Source: Limnoperna fortunei (Eukaryota > Mollusca > Bivalvia > Mytilida > Modiolidae). From it: a stretch of DNA of 64,000 nucleotides. The notes beneath the pieces are model-generated. The model saw only the letters and a program-made list of their open reading frames with translations. It ran no database searches and was not told the origin of the DNA. The DNA lies in NCBI GenBank assembly GCA_944474755.1, contig OX104117.1, forward strand, positions 58,541,522 through 58,605,521, written 5' to 3'. Of this stretch, positions 54,333-64,000 are shown in pieces (the stretch's first letter is position 1; the number at the start of each line of letters is the position of its first letter). The position numbers and the translations under genes are program-made.

Positions 54333-54340
54333 TATAAAAA
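54333..54340 (+). promoter_or_regulatory. LTR TATA box
   Basis: TATAAAAA in cctataaaaaggggg, with an attgg (inverted CCAAT) about 25 bp upstream. Transcription would start near 54365. Confidence 0.6.
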
Positions 54341-54349
54341 GGGGGCTTG

Positions 54350-54915
54350 CGCCAACCTTCTTCAGATTTTATCTCAATTCCTTCAAGAGTGGGACTGATC
54401 TTGTGATCAAACTTCTAGATTTCAACCTTGGCTATAGTAAATAACCAGATCAACCACCATGAGGTGTGAAGAGAAATTTGGGTCCAGTATAAGTTTGGTA
54501 GGTTGGCTTATGTAAAGTAGCCATGTGACGTCTACAGTCAACCTTCTCAAGTCCCGCCTCAACCTACGTCATTTCAACCTTCTACCGGTTTATCGGTTGT
54601 TAAGGACTTTTAGAAGTTAAAAAGAATATTACTAGGGTTGAAAGATCAACCTTGTATGATATATTGAAATTAAATTAAAGTTTCTTAGGTTGAAAGATCA
54701 GCCTTTATCCCTTCCCGTAAGTCCAGTCAACCTTCATCAGTCAACCTTCGCCAGTCAACCTTCGTTCGTAATCAACCTTCGTACAATATCAGGGATGGTT
54801 ACGGTTGTTTAATTATATATGCCTTGTATAAATTGTATATAGTATATTGTACAGAAATTTTAATATACATAAAAATATGTATTTTTATCCTGACTTTGTA
54901 TAATTCAACCTTCAT
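54350..54915 (+). repeat. cluster of tcaacctt motifs in the LTR
   Basis: About eleven copies of (t)caacctt(c/g) between 54353 and 54912, several 13-14 bp apart (54727-54780), plus inverted copies (ggttga) that make short palindromes such as ggttgaaagatcaacctt at about 54635. Confidence 0.8.
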
Positions 54916-55017
54916 ACCAAAGCAAAGGCCCACTCCAAATTAAGTTTCGGTTGAGCTCTTTGTATTCAACTGTACATGCTAGTTGCCACTCGGATAGAAA
55001 GGGCGAAAACGTTACAC

Positions 55018-55033
55018 TGGTGTCAGAAGTGGG
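55018..55033 (+). promoter_or_regulatory. primer-binding site, tRNA-Leu
   Basis: tggtgtcagaagtggg is complementary to the 3' end of a Leu tRNA including CCA. It lies 1 nt after the LTR border. Confidence 0.85.
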
Positions 55034-55107
55034 AATTGTCTGTCATAACTTTGCATTTGGTGGTTGAATAAATAAATCAAGAGATTTACATAAAGTTGTC
55101 TTTGAAA

Positions 55108-56565
55108 ATGGATGATTCTGGAGAAATTATTTTTCAACCCAACCCTGATAGGTTCCAGGAGGAACATGATAATGATGAAACCTTGCCCCTGTCTGATACC
55201 TTACAAGAGAAGGTTGATTCTGTCAGGCACATGGCTAGACTTGACATAGATAGTATTACAGAATCTATTAGAACAGAATTAAAAAATGATTTTAGAAGTC
55301 AACTCCTTGAGGTCACACATGATATAAAAAACTTTCAGAAAGTTATCATAGATTAAATCAAACAGATGCAACAAGACATTGAAGAAGTTATATCTTTAAT
55401 AAAAAATCGCATAATGAGAATTGAGGACCAGGTTCAAGAGAACACTGACACAATCATAAAAATCAAACACATTGTTGAGTGCAAAGACAACCAGACAAAC
55501 CAAACTGACGAGAGGTGTGTCACCTCCTGTAAACCAAGTTCAGACCAAACGGCAGCTGAAAAACAAGAAATAACAGAAAAACAAAATACAAATAAAAATT
55601 GTCTATGTGATGAAGAAATACAACAACACAATAGTGATTGTAAGATTTCATTAAAAGAATCTGTGCTGGATATGCTTCAACCTAGGGTTGTTAATCAAAA
55701 TAATATACATAAGGTTGGAAATGTGGTTATGAAACCACAGTTATATGAAGGGGAGGAAGACCTTGATGAATATTTGGCACAGTTTGAAATACTGGCTGAA
55801 ATTAATGGTTGGGATTACACAACCAAGTCATTATATTTGGCAGGGAGTTTAAAAGGGGGAGCCAGGGCTCGTTTAAATGAGTTAGATAAAGAGTCTAGGA
55901 GAGATTTTGACAGCTTGGTCAAGGTATTAAATAATAGGTATGGATCAGTTGAGAAGTCAGAACTGTACCGAGCAAAATTGCAAAACAGAATAAGGGGAAA
56001 AGAAGAAACCCTACCAGAATTAGCACAGTCAATTAAGAAATTGACTCGTCAAGCCTACCCCAGTGCTCCATCTTCTTTAACAAGTGTGTTAGCTCTTGAG
56101 CATTTTATTGATGCTATCCCAGACTGTGATATGAGGTTGAAATTAAGGGAGTCAAATATTAAAACCATAAATGAGGCAGAAACCTTAGCAGTTAGGTTGG
56201 AAACATTGAGGTTGGCAGAGCGCCAGAAGGGTAGATTGGTTAGGCAAGCTGATAAAAATGCTACCTCAGAGTGTGACAAAGGAGATAATAAAGATGTTTT
56301 AAAAGAAATTAAAGAAAATCTTTCTGTATTTAAAGATTCAATTTTATCCATTGTTAAGGAGGTTAAGGGTCTACAATCCCATGGTGGATACAAGGGGGAT
56401 TACCCAAATTATAGGTATTATCAAAACAACCATAGATCACAATTTAATGGACAAAATAAGAATTTTGACCATGGTAACGGAGGTTTCAGTCAAGAAGGTG
56501 GAAATTTCAGGTCTCAGAGACCACACTACCAGAGTAATTCTAATCAGGAAAACCACTGGAATTGA
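55108..56565 (+). pseudogene. gag, interrupted by one in-frame stop
   Basis: Structural polyprotein of the element. The ATG at 55108 (MDDSGEI) is the first in frame after the primer site. A TAA at 55354-55356 interrupts the frame 82 codons in; the same frame then continues to a TGA at 56563-56565. The N-terminus is acidic and partly coiled (QQDIEEVISLIKNRI). The central part is a classic retrotransposon gag domain (about 55730-56230: YEGEEDLDEYLAQFEI, NGWDYTTKSLYLAGSL, GARARLNEL). The C-terminus is rich in Asn, Gln, Gly and aromatic residues (NYRYYQNNHRSQFNG), with no CCHC knuckle. A 136-bp piece (55420-55555) recurs at the gag/pol junction. Confidence 0.88.
55420..55555 (+). repeat. internal duplication, copy 1 (inside gag)
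   Basis: 136 bp starting attgaggaccagg, repeated at 56561-56696 with three substitutions. Confidence 0.95.
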
Positions 56566-56696
56566 GGACCAGGTTCAAGAGAACACTGACACAATCATAA
56601 AAATAAAACACATTGTTAAGTGCAAAGACAACCAGACAAACCAAACTGACGAGAGGTGTGTCACCTCTTGTAAACCAAGTTCAGACCAAACGGCAG
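56561..56696 (+). repeat. internal duplication, copy 2 (gag/protease junction)
   Basis: Copy of 55420-55555. It sits across the gag stop in the +1 frame and reads through into the protease region. Confidence 0.95.
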
Positions 56697-57101
56697 AACT
56701 CGGGGGTCGGAGCCCGACCAGTACAAAATGGCCCGCGTCAATAAGTGTTAATGAATCCTGGACCAAAAATGAAGGTTTATTTGTAAAAGCAAAAATTTAT
56801 GATAAATGTTTAGCCTTATTGGTTGACACAGGGGCTAATGTTACCATTTTAAGCAAAAAGTTTGTGCATGATTTTACTCCTGATTTGGTTCACAAGATTG
56901 AACCTGTAAATATAAATTTAATTACTGCTACTGGTTAAAGCTCACCATATAGGGCAGTTAAATGTTGATATTGGTCTAGGATCAAAATTTTATCGGCATA
57001 GTGTATTGATAGCTGATATATCAGGTGAAGGTATCTTGGGTATGGATTTTTTACTTACTCATAACTGTGATGTTTTATTGAGTAAGAATAAATTGAAATG
57101 A
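56697..57101 (+). pseudogene. retropepsin-like aspartic protease, frameshifted
   Basis: Processes the polyprotein. The active-site motif LLVDTGANVTIL lies at about 56818-56853, in the frame of 56351-56938. That frame ends at a TAA (56936-56938); the second half, with the conserved ILGMDFL motif at about 57033-57053, is in another frame and ends at a TGA (57099-57101). Both halves are at the spacing expected for one retropepsin, so a small indel near 56935 broke it. Confidence 0.85.
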
Positions 57102-57559
57102 TCAGGGGAGACAATTCAGTGTTTTCAATTTGCCAGCAGTGCAAAAACTTGCTGCATAATATGTATTCAGGAAACCATTCTGGTACCTGCCAATTCAGAA
57201 ATAATTGTTTCAGGGGAGCCTACCAGTCCCATATTTAAAGGTTCAATAGGATTGATTGAATAAATGAAGAATTTATAGAAAAATCTGGTTTGTTGATGGC
57301 AAGAGCAATAGTAAAATCAAATAGTTATGACATACCCCTGAGAATTATTAATGTTCAGGACCAACCATGTACTCTATACAAGGGAACTCTGGTGGCTCGA
57401 TACAACAAAATAAATGAAAATGATATCCAGTCTTATGAGATTGTATTTAGTATAGACAAAGACCAAATTAATTCCAGTAAAGAGAAAGAACTCCCCGCCC
57501 ATTTAAAAGATGTATCTGAATCTTGCAAAGATGATCTTAATGAAGATCAGAAAATTTAA
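57102..57559 (+). pseudogene. protease-RT linker region of pol
   Basis: Reads in pieces: a stretch to a TAA at about 57260, then the 57290-57559 frame (RAIVKSNSYDIPLRIINV, then a D/E/K-rich segment). This corresponds to the connector found before RT in bivalve Ty3-type elements. No catalytic function is expected. Confidence 0.65.
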
Positions 57560-58551
57560 TTTAAGGATCTCCTAATAGAATATAGTAACATATTCTCAAA
57601 ATCTTCTGAAGATATTGGGTTGACCCACCTGATGGAACACACCATTGAAACTGGAAATCACCCACCTGTTAGACAAAGGCCTAGGCATATACCCTTAGCA
57701 AAGATGAAAGATGCTGAGGAGGAAATTAAGAAAATGGTTCAACAAGATATAATAGAACCCTCAACAAGTCCATGGAATTCCAATATTGTTTTAGTAAAGA
57801 AATCGGATGGTACCTGGCGGGTCTGTATAGATTTCCGTGGGGTTAGTGAATGTGTTGTGAAAAATTCCCACCCTTTACCGCGTACTGATGATACAATGAT
57901 GCCTTGTCAGGGGCTAAGTTCTTTTCAAATGTCGATTTACGTGCGGGCTATTTTCAAATACCTGTAGCTGAGAAAGACCGTCCAAAAACAGCGTTTTCCT
58001 TCCCTGGGGGAGGCTTATGGCAATTTAAGCGAATGCCTATGGGACTTTGTAACAGTGCACCAGTTTTTGAAAGACTTATGGAAAAGGTTTTGTCCGGTTT
58101 GACCTGGCGTATATGTCTTGTTTATCTGGACGATATCATTATTTGTTCTAAATCATTTGAAAACCATTTGGATAACTTAAGAGAGGTAATTGAAAGATTA
58201 ACGGTGGCTAATTTGAAACTAAGCCCCAAGACATGTAATTTTCTAAAAAAAGAGGTAAAGTTTTTGGGTCACATTGTTAGTGAAAATGGAGTATCCACCG
58301 ACCCTAGCAAAATTCAAGCAGTCAAAGAATGGCCTGAACCAAGAAATGTTAAAGAAACAAGAGGTTTCCTAGGTCTCACATCCTATTACAGAAAATTCAT
58401 TTTAGGTTATGCAGATATAGCCAAACCTTTGTATAAAATTACAGAGAAGAACCACAAATTTGTTTGGACAAAAGACTGTCATATGGCATTTGAGAATTTA
58501 AAGGGTCCCCATTCCTTTCATATCCTACACAGGATGATTTATTTATTTTAG
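57560..58551 (+). pseudogene. reverse transcriptase, frameshifted
   Basis: Copies element RNA into DNA. Seen: the N-terminal fingers with IIEPSTSPWNSNIVLVKK and WRVCIDFRG (57755-57840), a frameshift at about 57905, then FFSNVDLRAGYFQIP, GLWQFKRMPMGLCNSAP, the catalytic box VYLDDIIICS (58120-58149), the thumb/connection FLGHIVSENGV and FLGLTSYYRKFI. A further shift at about 58500 separates RT from RNase H. The catalytic Asp residues are present. Confidence 0.93.
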
Positions 58552-58883
58552 ATACCGATGCCAGTAATATTGGCATGGGAGCGGTACTATCTCAGATTCA
58601 AGAGGGGGTGGCAAAAGTTATATGCTATTTTAGTAAGACTTTTAGTCGAGCTGAGAGAAGATATTGTGTAACTCTAAGAGAGTTATTGGCAGTGGTTGCA
58701 TCAATTAAGCATTTTCACCATTATCTGTATGGAAGATATTTTAAAGTAAGAAGTGATCATGGTGCTTTAAGCTGGTTGTTTAGATTTAAAAACCCTGAAG
58801 GGCAGTTGGCCCGGTGGTTTGAGGTTTTAGCCTCTTATGACTTGAAAATTGAGCATAGAGCAGGTCGCTCTCATAACAATTAA
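58552..58883 (+). pseudogene. RNase H domain of pol
   Basis: Degrades the RNA strand during reverse transcription. LDTDAS holds the first catalytic Asp at the start; MGAVLSQIQEG, CYFSKTFSRAERRY, a TLRELLAVVASIKHF block with the catalytic Glu, VRSDHGALSWL with the next Asp, and EHRAGRSHNN follow. It ends at a TAA right after SHNN, where the family normally reads on; the next piece is in another frame. Confidence 0.92.
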
Positions 58884-59632
58884 GTAGAAGGCCATGTTTT
58901 CACAAAAAATGTCCTCACTGCACAAGGGCAGAAGCAAACTATGAATTTTGTAAAGACCATGAGAATGTGCAAAGTACAAAGGGAGATAAGTCAGGTGTCC
59001 TTGATACTGTATGTGAACCTTGCATAGTTCAAGGTGACAGTGAAGGTCATCAATTAAATACTAGTTCAAACATGGAAATTTCGGAAGAAAATTTTGATTT
59101 AAATTCACAAATGAAAAGGGATTCTCAAGTCAACCTTGATGTATGCCATGCAGGTTATGAAAATGTAATGGTCAGTACAAGAGCCAAAAATTATGAGACA
59201 GAAACTCAGGATGAAACATTTAATTGTAATAACCCCAGTTCAAACAACCTTAAAGAAGCTCAGCTATCTGATGAAGTAATTAGTCAGCTAGTAAAGTGGA
59301 AAAAAGAGGATATAAAACCCAAGTGGGAAGAAAGATCACATTTAAGTCCAGAATTAACTTTTTTCTGGGCAAGGCTAGAGTCTTTAATTTTAGTAAATGA
59401 AATTCTTTATAGAAAGTGGGAAAAAGATGATGGTAAAAGCTATGACTTGCATGCTATAATTCCAAACAGTCTACAGAGATTTGTTTTGAACCAAGCTCAT
59501 AACTCTGTGACTGGGGGCCACCTCGGGGCAAAGAAAACCCTGTCCAAGATTAAAAGTAGGTATTTGTGGTACAGAATGAGGCAAGATGTAAAGTTTTGGT
59601 GTATCAAATGTGATGTGTGTGCATCCAAATAG
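58884..59632 (+). pseudogene. pol linker and integrase zinc-binding (H2C2) region
   Basis: It begins with a Cys/His-rich stretch (RRPC, HKKCPHC), then a long acidic linker, then the H2C2 region (HNSVTGGHLGAKKTLSKI, CIKCDVCASK at about 59490-59629). It ends in an in-frame TAG (59630-59632), after which the same frame carries on into the integrase core. Confidence 0.9.
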
Positions 59633-59984
59633 GCACCTTCAAGAAAGCCTAGGGCCCCCATGAGACAATATTTGGTTGGAGCTCCTTGGGAGAGAGTAGC
59701 ATTGGATATTTAAGGCCCCCTTCCATACAGGGAAAAAGGAAACAGATACCTTTTAGTAGTACAAGACTATTTTTCTAAATGGGCAGATGCAATACCTTTA
59801 CGTGATGCTGAAGCAGCAACTACATGTATTGCTGAGAAGTTTATAGAAAGAATTGTCTCCATTTTTGGAGTGCCTATGTCTCTCCATACGGACCAAGGGT
59901 CCGACTTTGAATCCAATGTGTTCAAGGAAATGTGCCATATTTTGGAAATATATAAAACCCATACAACTCCATATCGACCGGATG
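59633..59984 (+). pseudogene. integrase catalytic core with stop and deletion
   Basis: Joins element DNA to the host. The first catalytic Asp is in ALDI, immediately followed by a TAA (59711-59713); YLLVVQDYFSKWADAIPL and the second Asp in HTDQGSDFES (59891) follow. The Glu of MVERANSTIES (59988) is reached only in another frame. Asp2-to-Glu spacing is 97 nt where D,D-35-E needs 108, so an 11-nt deletion explains both the shift and missing residues between PYRP and DG. Confidence 0.92.
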
Positions 59985-60530
59985 GTTGAAAGGGCCAATT
60001 CTACAATAGAATCTATGTTATCTGCTTTTGTAAGCAAGCATCAGAAAGATTGGGATAAAGATATATATTTATTGATGTTAGCGTATAGGTCAGCAGAACA
60101 TGAAAGTTTAGGAGTTTCACCATGTACTATGATTTTGGGGAGAGAGGTTAATTTGCCCATGGATTTGGTATTAGGGATACCTGAAAGTAAAAATGAGGTA
60201 CCAATTCATAAGTCAGTGTATTCTTATGAATTAGAGAAAAGGTTGGACTCTACTCATCATTTTTCTAGAAATAAACTTAAACTGTCAAGTGACAGGATGA
60301 AAAGAAATTATGATTTGGTTACAAGGTTGCAGAAATTTGATGTTGGTTCAGCTGTATGGCTGCACAATCCTCAAAGAACAAAGGGTTTATATTCTGAACT
60401 TCAAAGTAATTGGGAAGGTCCCTTTGTAGTAGTGGACAAGTTAAATGATGTGATATACAGAATACAGAGAAGCCCTAAAAGCCACGACTTCAGTTTTGAC
60501 CAGTCTATAATCTGCAAAAGGCACATGGAC
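59982..60530 (+). pseudogene. integrase C-terminal part
   Basis: Continues the core after the deletion (the frame that runs to 61415): MVERANSTIESML, LLMLAYRSAEHESLGVSP, GREVNLPMDL, then the SH3-like C-terminal DNA-binding domain (FDVGSAVWLHNPQRTKGLYS, WEGPFVVVDKLNDVIYRI). Frame positions before 59982 in this reading are out-of-frame core and not real protein. Confidence 0.9.
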
Positions 60531-61267
60531 GAGCAACATAGTGGCTTTGGTTTGAGATGTTCCGAGTGTAGGTCAGTGGTCAGTCGACAGGCAGCACATA
60601 GAAACTGCTCAGGGGTACTGCAGAGGATAAACAGGTCAACGATGACCTTCACATATGAAGAGGCTGATGCCTATGACCGCTTTCTCAGGAGTCGGGAGAG
60701 TAAGCTTATAGTAGAGAAAGTCTCCTTAGAGGAGAAGTTAAGAAGAGTCAAAACAAACAAGGTAAAATCTCACACAAAGAAGGACAGTATGGAAAAGAGG
60801 TCACCTTTGTCTGGCTTGTACCCTGATAACACCAGGGGATACAAGTCAGACAAGACAGAGGACAGGAAGAGGAAGAGAGAGCAGAGGGATACAGAGAAAG
60901 AAAGGAAGCGATCAAGAACATCGAAAGAGAAAGAGAATAACATCAGAAATGAAGCAGAAAGGAAAGAAAAATCTAAGAGATCAGGAGAGGTGAAAACAGC
61001 AGAAAAGGAGAAAACCAAGAAAGAGGCGGTAAAGGCAACCAAGTCAAGGGAAGAACTGAACTTAGAGAAGTTGAGGGAAGTAGCGAGGGATTTGGCCATC
61101 TCCTCTTGCGAGGAAGTATCCCTTCATGAAGATGGAAAATTTAGCGAGGATGAGGACATGGCGGCGGAGGTATTGGCTCAGATTGTCACTGAACCAATAA
61201 CACCACTAGAGTTGTCTGATGCGGAGGAAGAGGATGAGCCTGAGCAAGAGAAAGATAATCATACAGA
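60531..61267 (+). pseudogene. accessory tail after integrase: Zn-finger-like, Lys/Glu-rich, then acidic
   Basis: The open frame continues some 240 codons beyond the integrase C-terminus. It has a CxxC-x9-HxxC motif (CSEC ... HRNC, 60559-60608), a YEEADAYDRFLRSRES block, a long Lys/Arg/Glu-rich helix-prone stretch (about 60710-61090, with KRKREQRDTEKERKRSR), then in the spacer an acidic stretch (SEDEDMAAEVLAQ, ELSDAEEEDEPEQEKD). Basic stretches suggest nuclear or nucleic-acid association (inference). The reading beyond 61267 is antisense of the same region and is not real. Confidence 0.7.
61121..61267. other. 147-bp unique spacer of the palindrome
   Basis: On the plus strand it continues the acidic tail of the element's last ORF in frame. 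On the minus strand it reads as unrelated residues (YDYLSLAQ...). So the plus strand is the native direction, and the fold-back occurred at the 61267/61268 border. Confidence 0.85.
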
Positions 61268-62406
61268 GATACTTCCTCGCAAGAGGAGATGGCCAAATCC
61301 CTCGCTACTTCCCTCAACTTCTCTAAGTTCAGTTCTTCCCTTGACTTGGTTGCCTTTACCGCCTCTTTCTTGGTTTTCTCCTTTTCTGCTGTTTTCACCT
61401 CTCCTGATCTCTTAGATTTTTCTTTCCTTTCTGCTTCATTTCTGATGTTATTCTCTTTCTCTTTCGATGTTCTTGATCGCTTCCTTTCTTTCTCTGTATC
61501 CCTCTGCTCTCTCTTCCTCTTCCTGTCCTCTGTCTTGTCTGACTTGTATCCCCTGGTGTTATCAGGGTACAAGCCAGACAAAGGTGACCTCTTTTCCATA
61601 CTGTCCTTCTTTGTGTGAGATTTTACCTTGTTTGTTTTGACTCTTCTTAACTTCTCCTCTAAGGAGACTTTCTCTACTATAAGCTTACTCTCCCGACTCC
61701 TGAGAAAGCGGTCATAGGCATCAGCCTCTTCATATGTGAAGGTCATCGTTGACCTGTTTATCCTCTGCAGTACCCCTGAGCAGTTTCTATGTGCTGCCTG
61801 TCGACTGACCACTGACCTACACTCGGAACATCTCAAACCAAAGCCACTATGTTGCTCGTCCATGTGCCTTTTGCAGATTATAGACTGGTCAAAACTGAAG
61901 TCGTGGCTTTTAGGGCTTCTCTGTATTCTGTATATCACATCATTTAACTTGTCCACTACTACAAAGGGACCTTCCCAATTACTTTGAAGTTCAGAATATA
62001 AACCCTTTGTTCTTTGAGGATTGTGCAGCCATACAGCTGAACCAACATCAAATTTCTGCAACCTTGTAACCAAATCATAATTTCTTTTCATCCTGTCACT
62101 TGACAGTTTAAGTTTATTTCTAGAAAAATGATGAGTAGAGTCCAACCTTTTCTCTAATTCATAAGAATACACTGACTTATGAATTGGTACCTCATTTTTA
62201 CTTTCAGGTATCCCTAATACCAAATCCATGGGCAAATTAACCTCTCTCCCCAAAATCATAGTACATGGTGAAACTCCTAAACTTTCATGTTCTGCTGACC
62301 TATACGCTAACATCAATAAATATATATCTTTATCCCAATCTTTCTGATGCTTGCTTACAAAAGCAGATAACATAGATTCTATTGTAGAATTGGCCCTTTC
62401 AACCAT
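61268..62406 (-). pseudogene. inverted copy of integrase C-terminus and accessory tail
   Basis: Mirror of 59982-61120, with identical residues (MVERANSTIES to SSCEEVSL). It carries the same Zn-like and Lys-rich parts and runs into the spacer on the wrong strand. Confidence 0.9.
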
Positions 62407-62755
62407 CCGGTCGATATGGAGTTGTATGGGTTTTATATATTTCCAAAATATGGCACATTTCCTTGAACACATTGGATTCAAAGTCGGACCCTTGGTCCGT
62501 ATGGAGAGACATAGGCACTCCAAAAATGGAGACAATTCTTTCTATAAACTTCTCAGCAATACATGTAGTTGCTGCTTCAGCATCACGTAAAGGTATTGCA
62601 TCTGCCCATTTAGAAAAATAGTCTTGTACTACTAAAAGGTATCTGTTTCCTTTTTCCCTGTATGGAAGGGGGCCTTAAATATCCAATGCTACTCTCTCCC
62701 AAGGAGCTCCAACCAAATATTGTCTCATGGGGGCCCTAGGCTTTCTTGAAGGTGC
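62404..62755 (-). pseudogene. inverted copy of the integrase core
   Basis: Mirror of 59633-59984. It carries the same TAA after ALDI (62675-62677) and the same 11-nt deletion before the Glu. Confidence 0.9.
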
Positions 62756-63504
62756 CTATTTGGATGCACACACATCACATTTGATACACCAAAACTTTAC
62801 ATCTTGCCTCATTCTGTACCACAAATACCTACTTTTAATCTTGGACAGGGTTTTCTTTGCCCCGAGGTGGCCCCCAGTCACAGAGTTATGAGCTTGGTTC
62901 AAAACAAATCTCTGTAGACTGTTTGGAATTATAGCATGCAAGTCATAGCTTTTACCATCATCTTTTTCCCACTTTCTATAAAGAATTTCATTTACTAAAA
63001 TTAAAGACTCTAGCCTTGCCCAGAAAAAAGTTAATTCTGGACTTAAATGTGATCTTTCTTCCCACTTGGGTTTTATATCCTCTTTTTTCCACTTTACTAG
63101 CTGACTAATTACTTCATCAGATAGCTGAGCTTCTTTAAGGTTGTTTGAACTGGGGTTATTACAATTAAATGTTTCATCCTGAGTTTCTGTCTCATAATTT
63201 TTGGCTCTTGTACTGACCATTACATTTTCATAACCTGCATGGCATACATCAAGGTTGACTTGAGAATCCCTTTTCATTTGTGAATTTAAATCAAAATTTT
63301 CTTCCGAAATTTCCATGTTTGAACTAGTATTTAATTGATGACCTTCACTGTCACCTTGAACTATGCAAGGTTCACATACAGTATCAAGGACACCTGACTT
63401 ATCTCCCTTTGTACTTTGCACATTCTCATGGTCTTTACAAAATTCATAGTTTGCTTCTGCCCTTGTGCAGTGAGGACATTTTTTGTGAAAACATGGCCTT
63501 CTAC
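62756..63504 (-). pseudogene. inverted copy of the pol linker and H2C2 region
   Basis: Mirror of 58884-59632, with the same terminal TAG (62756-62758). Confidence 0.9.
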
Positions 63505-63836
63505 TTAATTGTTATGAGAGCGACCTGCTCTATGCTCAATTTTCAAGTCATAAGAGGCTAAAACCTCAAACCACCGGGCCAACTGCCCTTCAGGGTTTTT
63601 AAATCTAAACAACCAGCTTAAAGCACCATGATCACTTCTTACTTTAAAATATCTTCCATACAGATAATGGTGAAAATGCTTAATTGATGCAACCACTGCC
63701 AATAACTCTCTTAGAGTTACACAATATCTTCTCTCAGCTCGACTAAAAGTCTTACTAAAATAGCATATAACTTTTGCCACCCCCTCTTGAATCTGAGATA
63801 GTACCGCTCCCATGCCAATATTACTGGCATCGGTAT
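63505..63836 (-). pseudogene. inverted copy of RNase H
   Basis: Mirror of 58552-58883, ending in the same stop after SHNN. Confidence 0.9.
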
Positions 63837-64000
63837 CTAAAATAAATAAATCATCCTGTGTAGGATATGAAAGGAATGGGGACCCTTTAAATTCTCAAAT
63901 GCCATATGACAGTCTTTTGTCCAAACAAATTTGTGGTTCTTCTCTGTAATTTTATACAAAGGTTTGGCTATATCTGCATAACCTAAAATGAATTTTCTGT
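63837..64000 (-). pseudogene. inverted copy of the RT 3' end, truncated by the window
   Basis: Mirror of 58388-58551 (YRKFILGYADIAKPLYKI region). It continues beyond the window. Confidence 0.9.

Larger units (their letters stand above)
53901..55016 (+). repeat. putative 5' LTR
   Basis: Bounded by tgtaac (53901) and its inverse gttaca (ending 55016), 1 nt before the primer-binding site. It contains a TATA box and many tcaacctt motifs. The right border is secure because of the primer site. The left border is the nearest matching terminal motif and cannot be confirmed without the 3' LTR. Confidence 0.55.
58388..61120 (+). repeat. left arm of giant palindrome
   Basis: Every feature here recurs inverted at position 122388 minus x. 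Checked landmarks: ORF borders at 58575/63813, 58967/63421 and 60401/61987, and the base sequence at 58388 against 64000. The arm ends at 61120. Confidence 0.95.
53901..61267 (+). mobile_element. Ty3/gypsy-type LTR retrotransposon (5' LTR to the fold-back point), inactivated
   Basis: Order: LTR, tRNA-Leu primer site, gag, protease, RT, RNase H, H2C2 zinc region, integrase core, integrase C-terminus and an accessory tail. RT-RNase H-integrase order defines Ty3/gypsy. At least six separate lesions are visible: a stop in gag, a gag/pol 136-bp duplication, a shift after the protease, shifts in RT and before RNase H, stops in integrase and an 11-nt deletion in the integrase core. No 3' LTR is present; instead the sequence turns back at 61268. 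Confidence 0.9.
61268..64000 (-). repeat. right arm of giant palindrome, cut by the window edge
   Basis: Inverted copy of 58388-61120. It reaches the last base, so the true arm is longer than 2733 bp. Confidence 0.95.

Noticed and set aside
59853..59981. first 43 codons of the long ORF ending 61415
   Set aside because: Out of frame with the integrase core, whose real reading over these bases is in another frame; only 59982 onward is genuine.
61268..61415. C-terminal end of the plus-strand ORF across the spacer
   Set aside because: Antisense of the mirrored tail; not native protein.

Overview
The window is animal nuclear DNA. It is AT-rich, intron-rich and crowded with decayed mobile elements. 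The tRNA-derived SINEs ending in a ctggacgccat...gctgaaa-ttgctgaaagtggcgtt module, the secreted short-chain collagen C4-like genes and the Cys-rich lineage-specific genes all point to a bivalve mollusc, most likely a mytilid mussel. That assignment comes from family recognition and was not tested by a search.

Layout: 1-6.7 kb holds a 21-22 bp minisatellite and a decayed Penelope-like retroelement split by a SINE that has exact 13-bp target duplications. 6.75-12.4 kb (+) is a five-exon gene model for a small secreted protein with two EB-like Cys modules and a probable GPI tail; it has one in-frame stop. 16.5-18.1 kb is a complete but inactivated Tc1/mariner element. 18.5-25.7 kb (-) is a seven-exon model for a type I membrane receptor: signal peptide, two SUEL/Gal-lectin-like modules, two tandem-duplicated stalk exons, a transmembrane helix and a Tyr-rich tail. 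25.8-36.7 kb is mostly repeats, an integrase relic (-) and one weak small ORF (-).

36.8-52.4 kb (+) carries two tandem paralogues of a coiled-coil plus C4-like globular-domain protein. Each has three exons in the same phases and a polyadenylation signal within 5 nt of the stop. Each copy has one lesion: a 5-nt insertion at an exon-2 donor in copy 1, and a homopolymer frameshift in an expanded heptad repeat in copy 2. Their introns hold SINEs, a foldback element with minisatellite arms, a decayed Ty3-like relic and small duplications.

53.9 kb to the end is a Ty3/gypsy-type LTR retrotransposon with an LTR, a tRNA-Leu primer site, gag, protease, RT, RNase H, integrase and an unusual Zn/Lys/acidic tail. 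It is broken by several stops and shifts. At 61.12/61.27 kb it folds back on itself: at least 2.73 kb is repeated in inverse orientation around a 147-bp spacer, with the same inactivating lesions in both arms, up to the window edge. This is either a very young palindrome or a fold-back assembly artefact.

The host genes look like secreted or surface recognition proteins built from phase-1 modules. No RNA gene other than SINE-embedded tRNA-like parts and no CRISPR array was seen.
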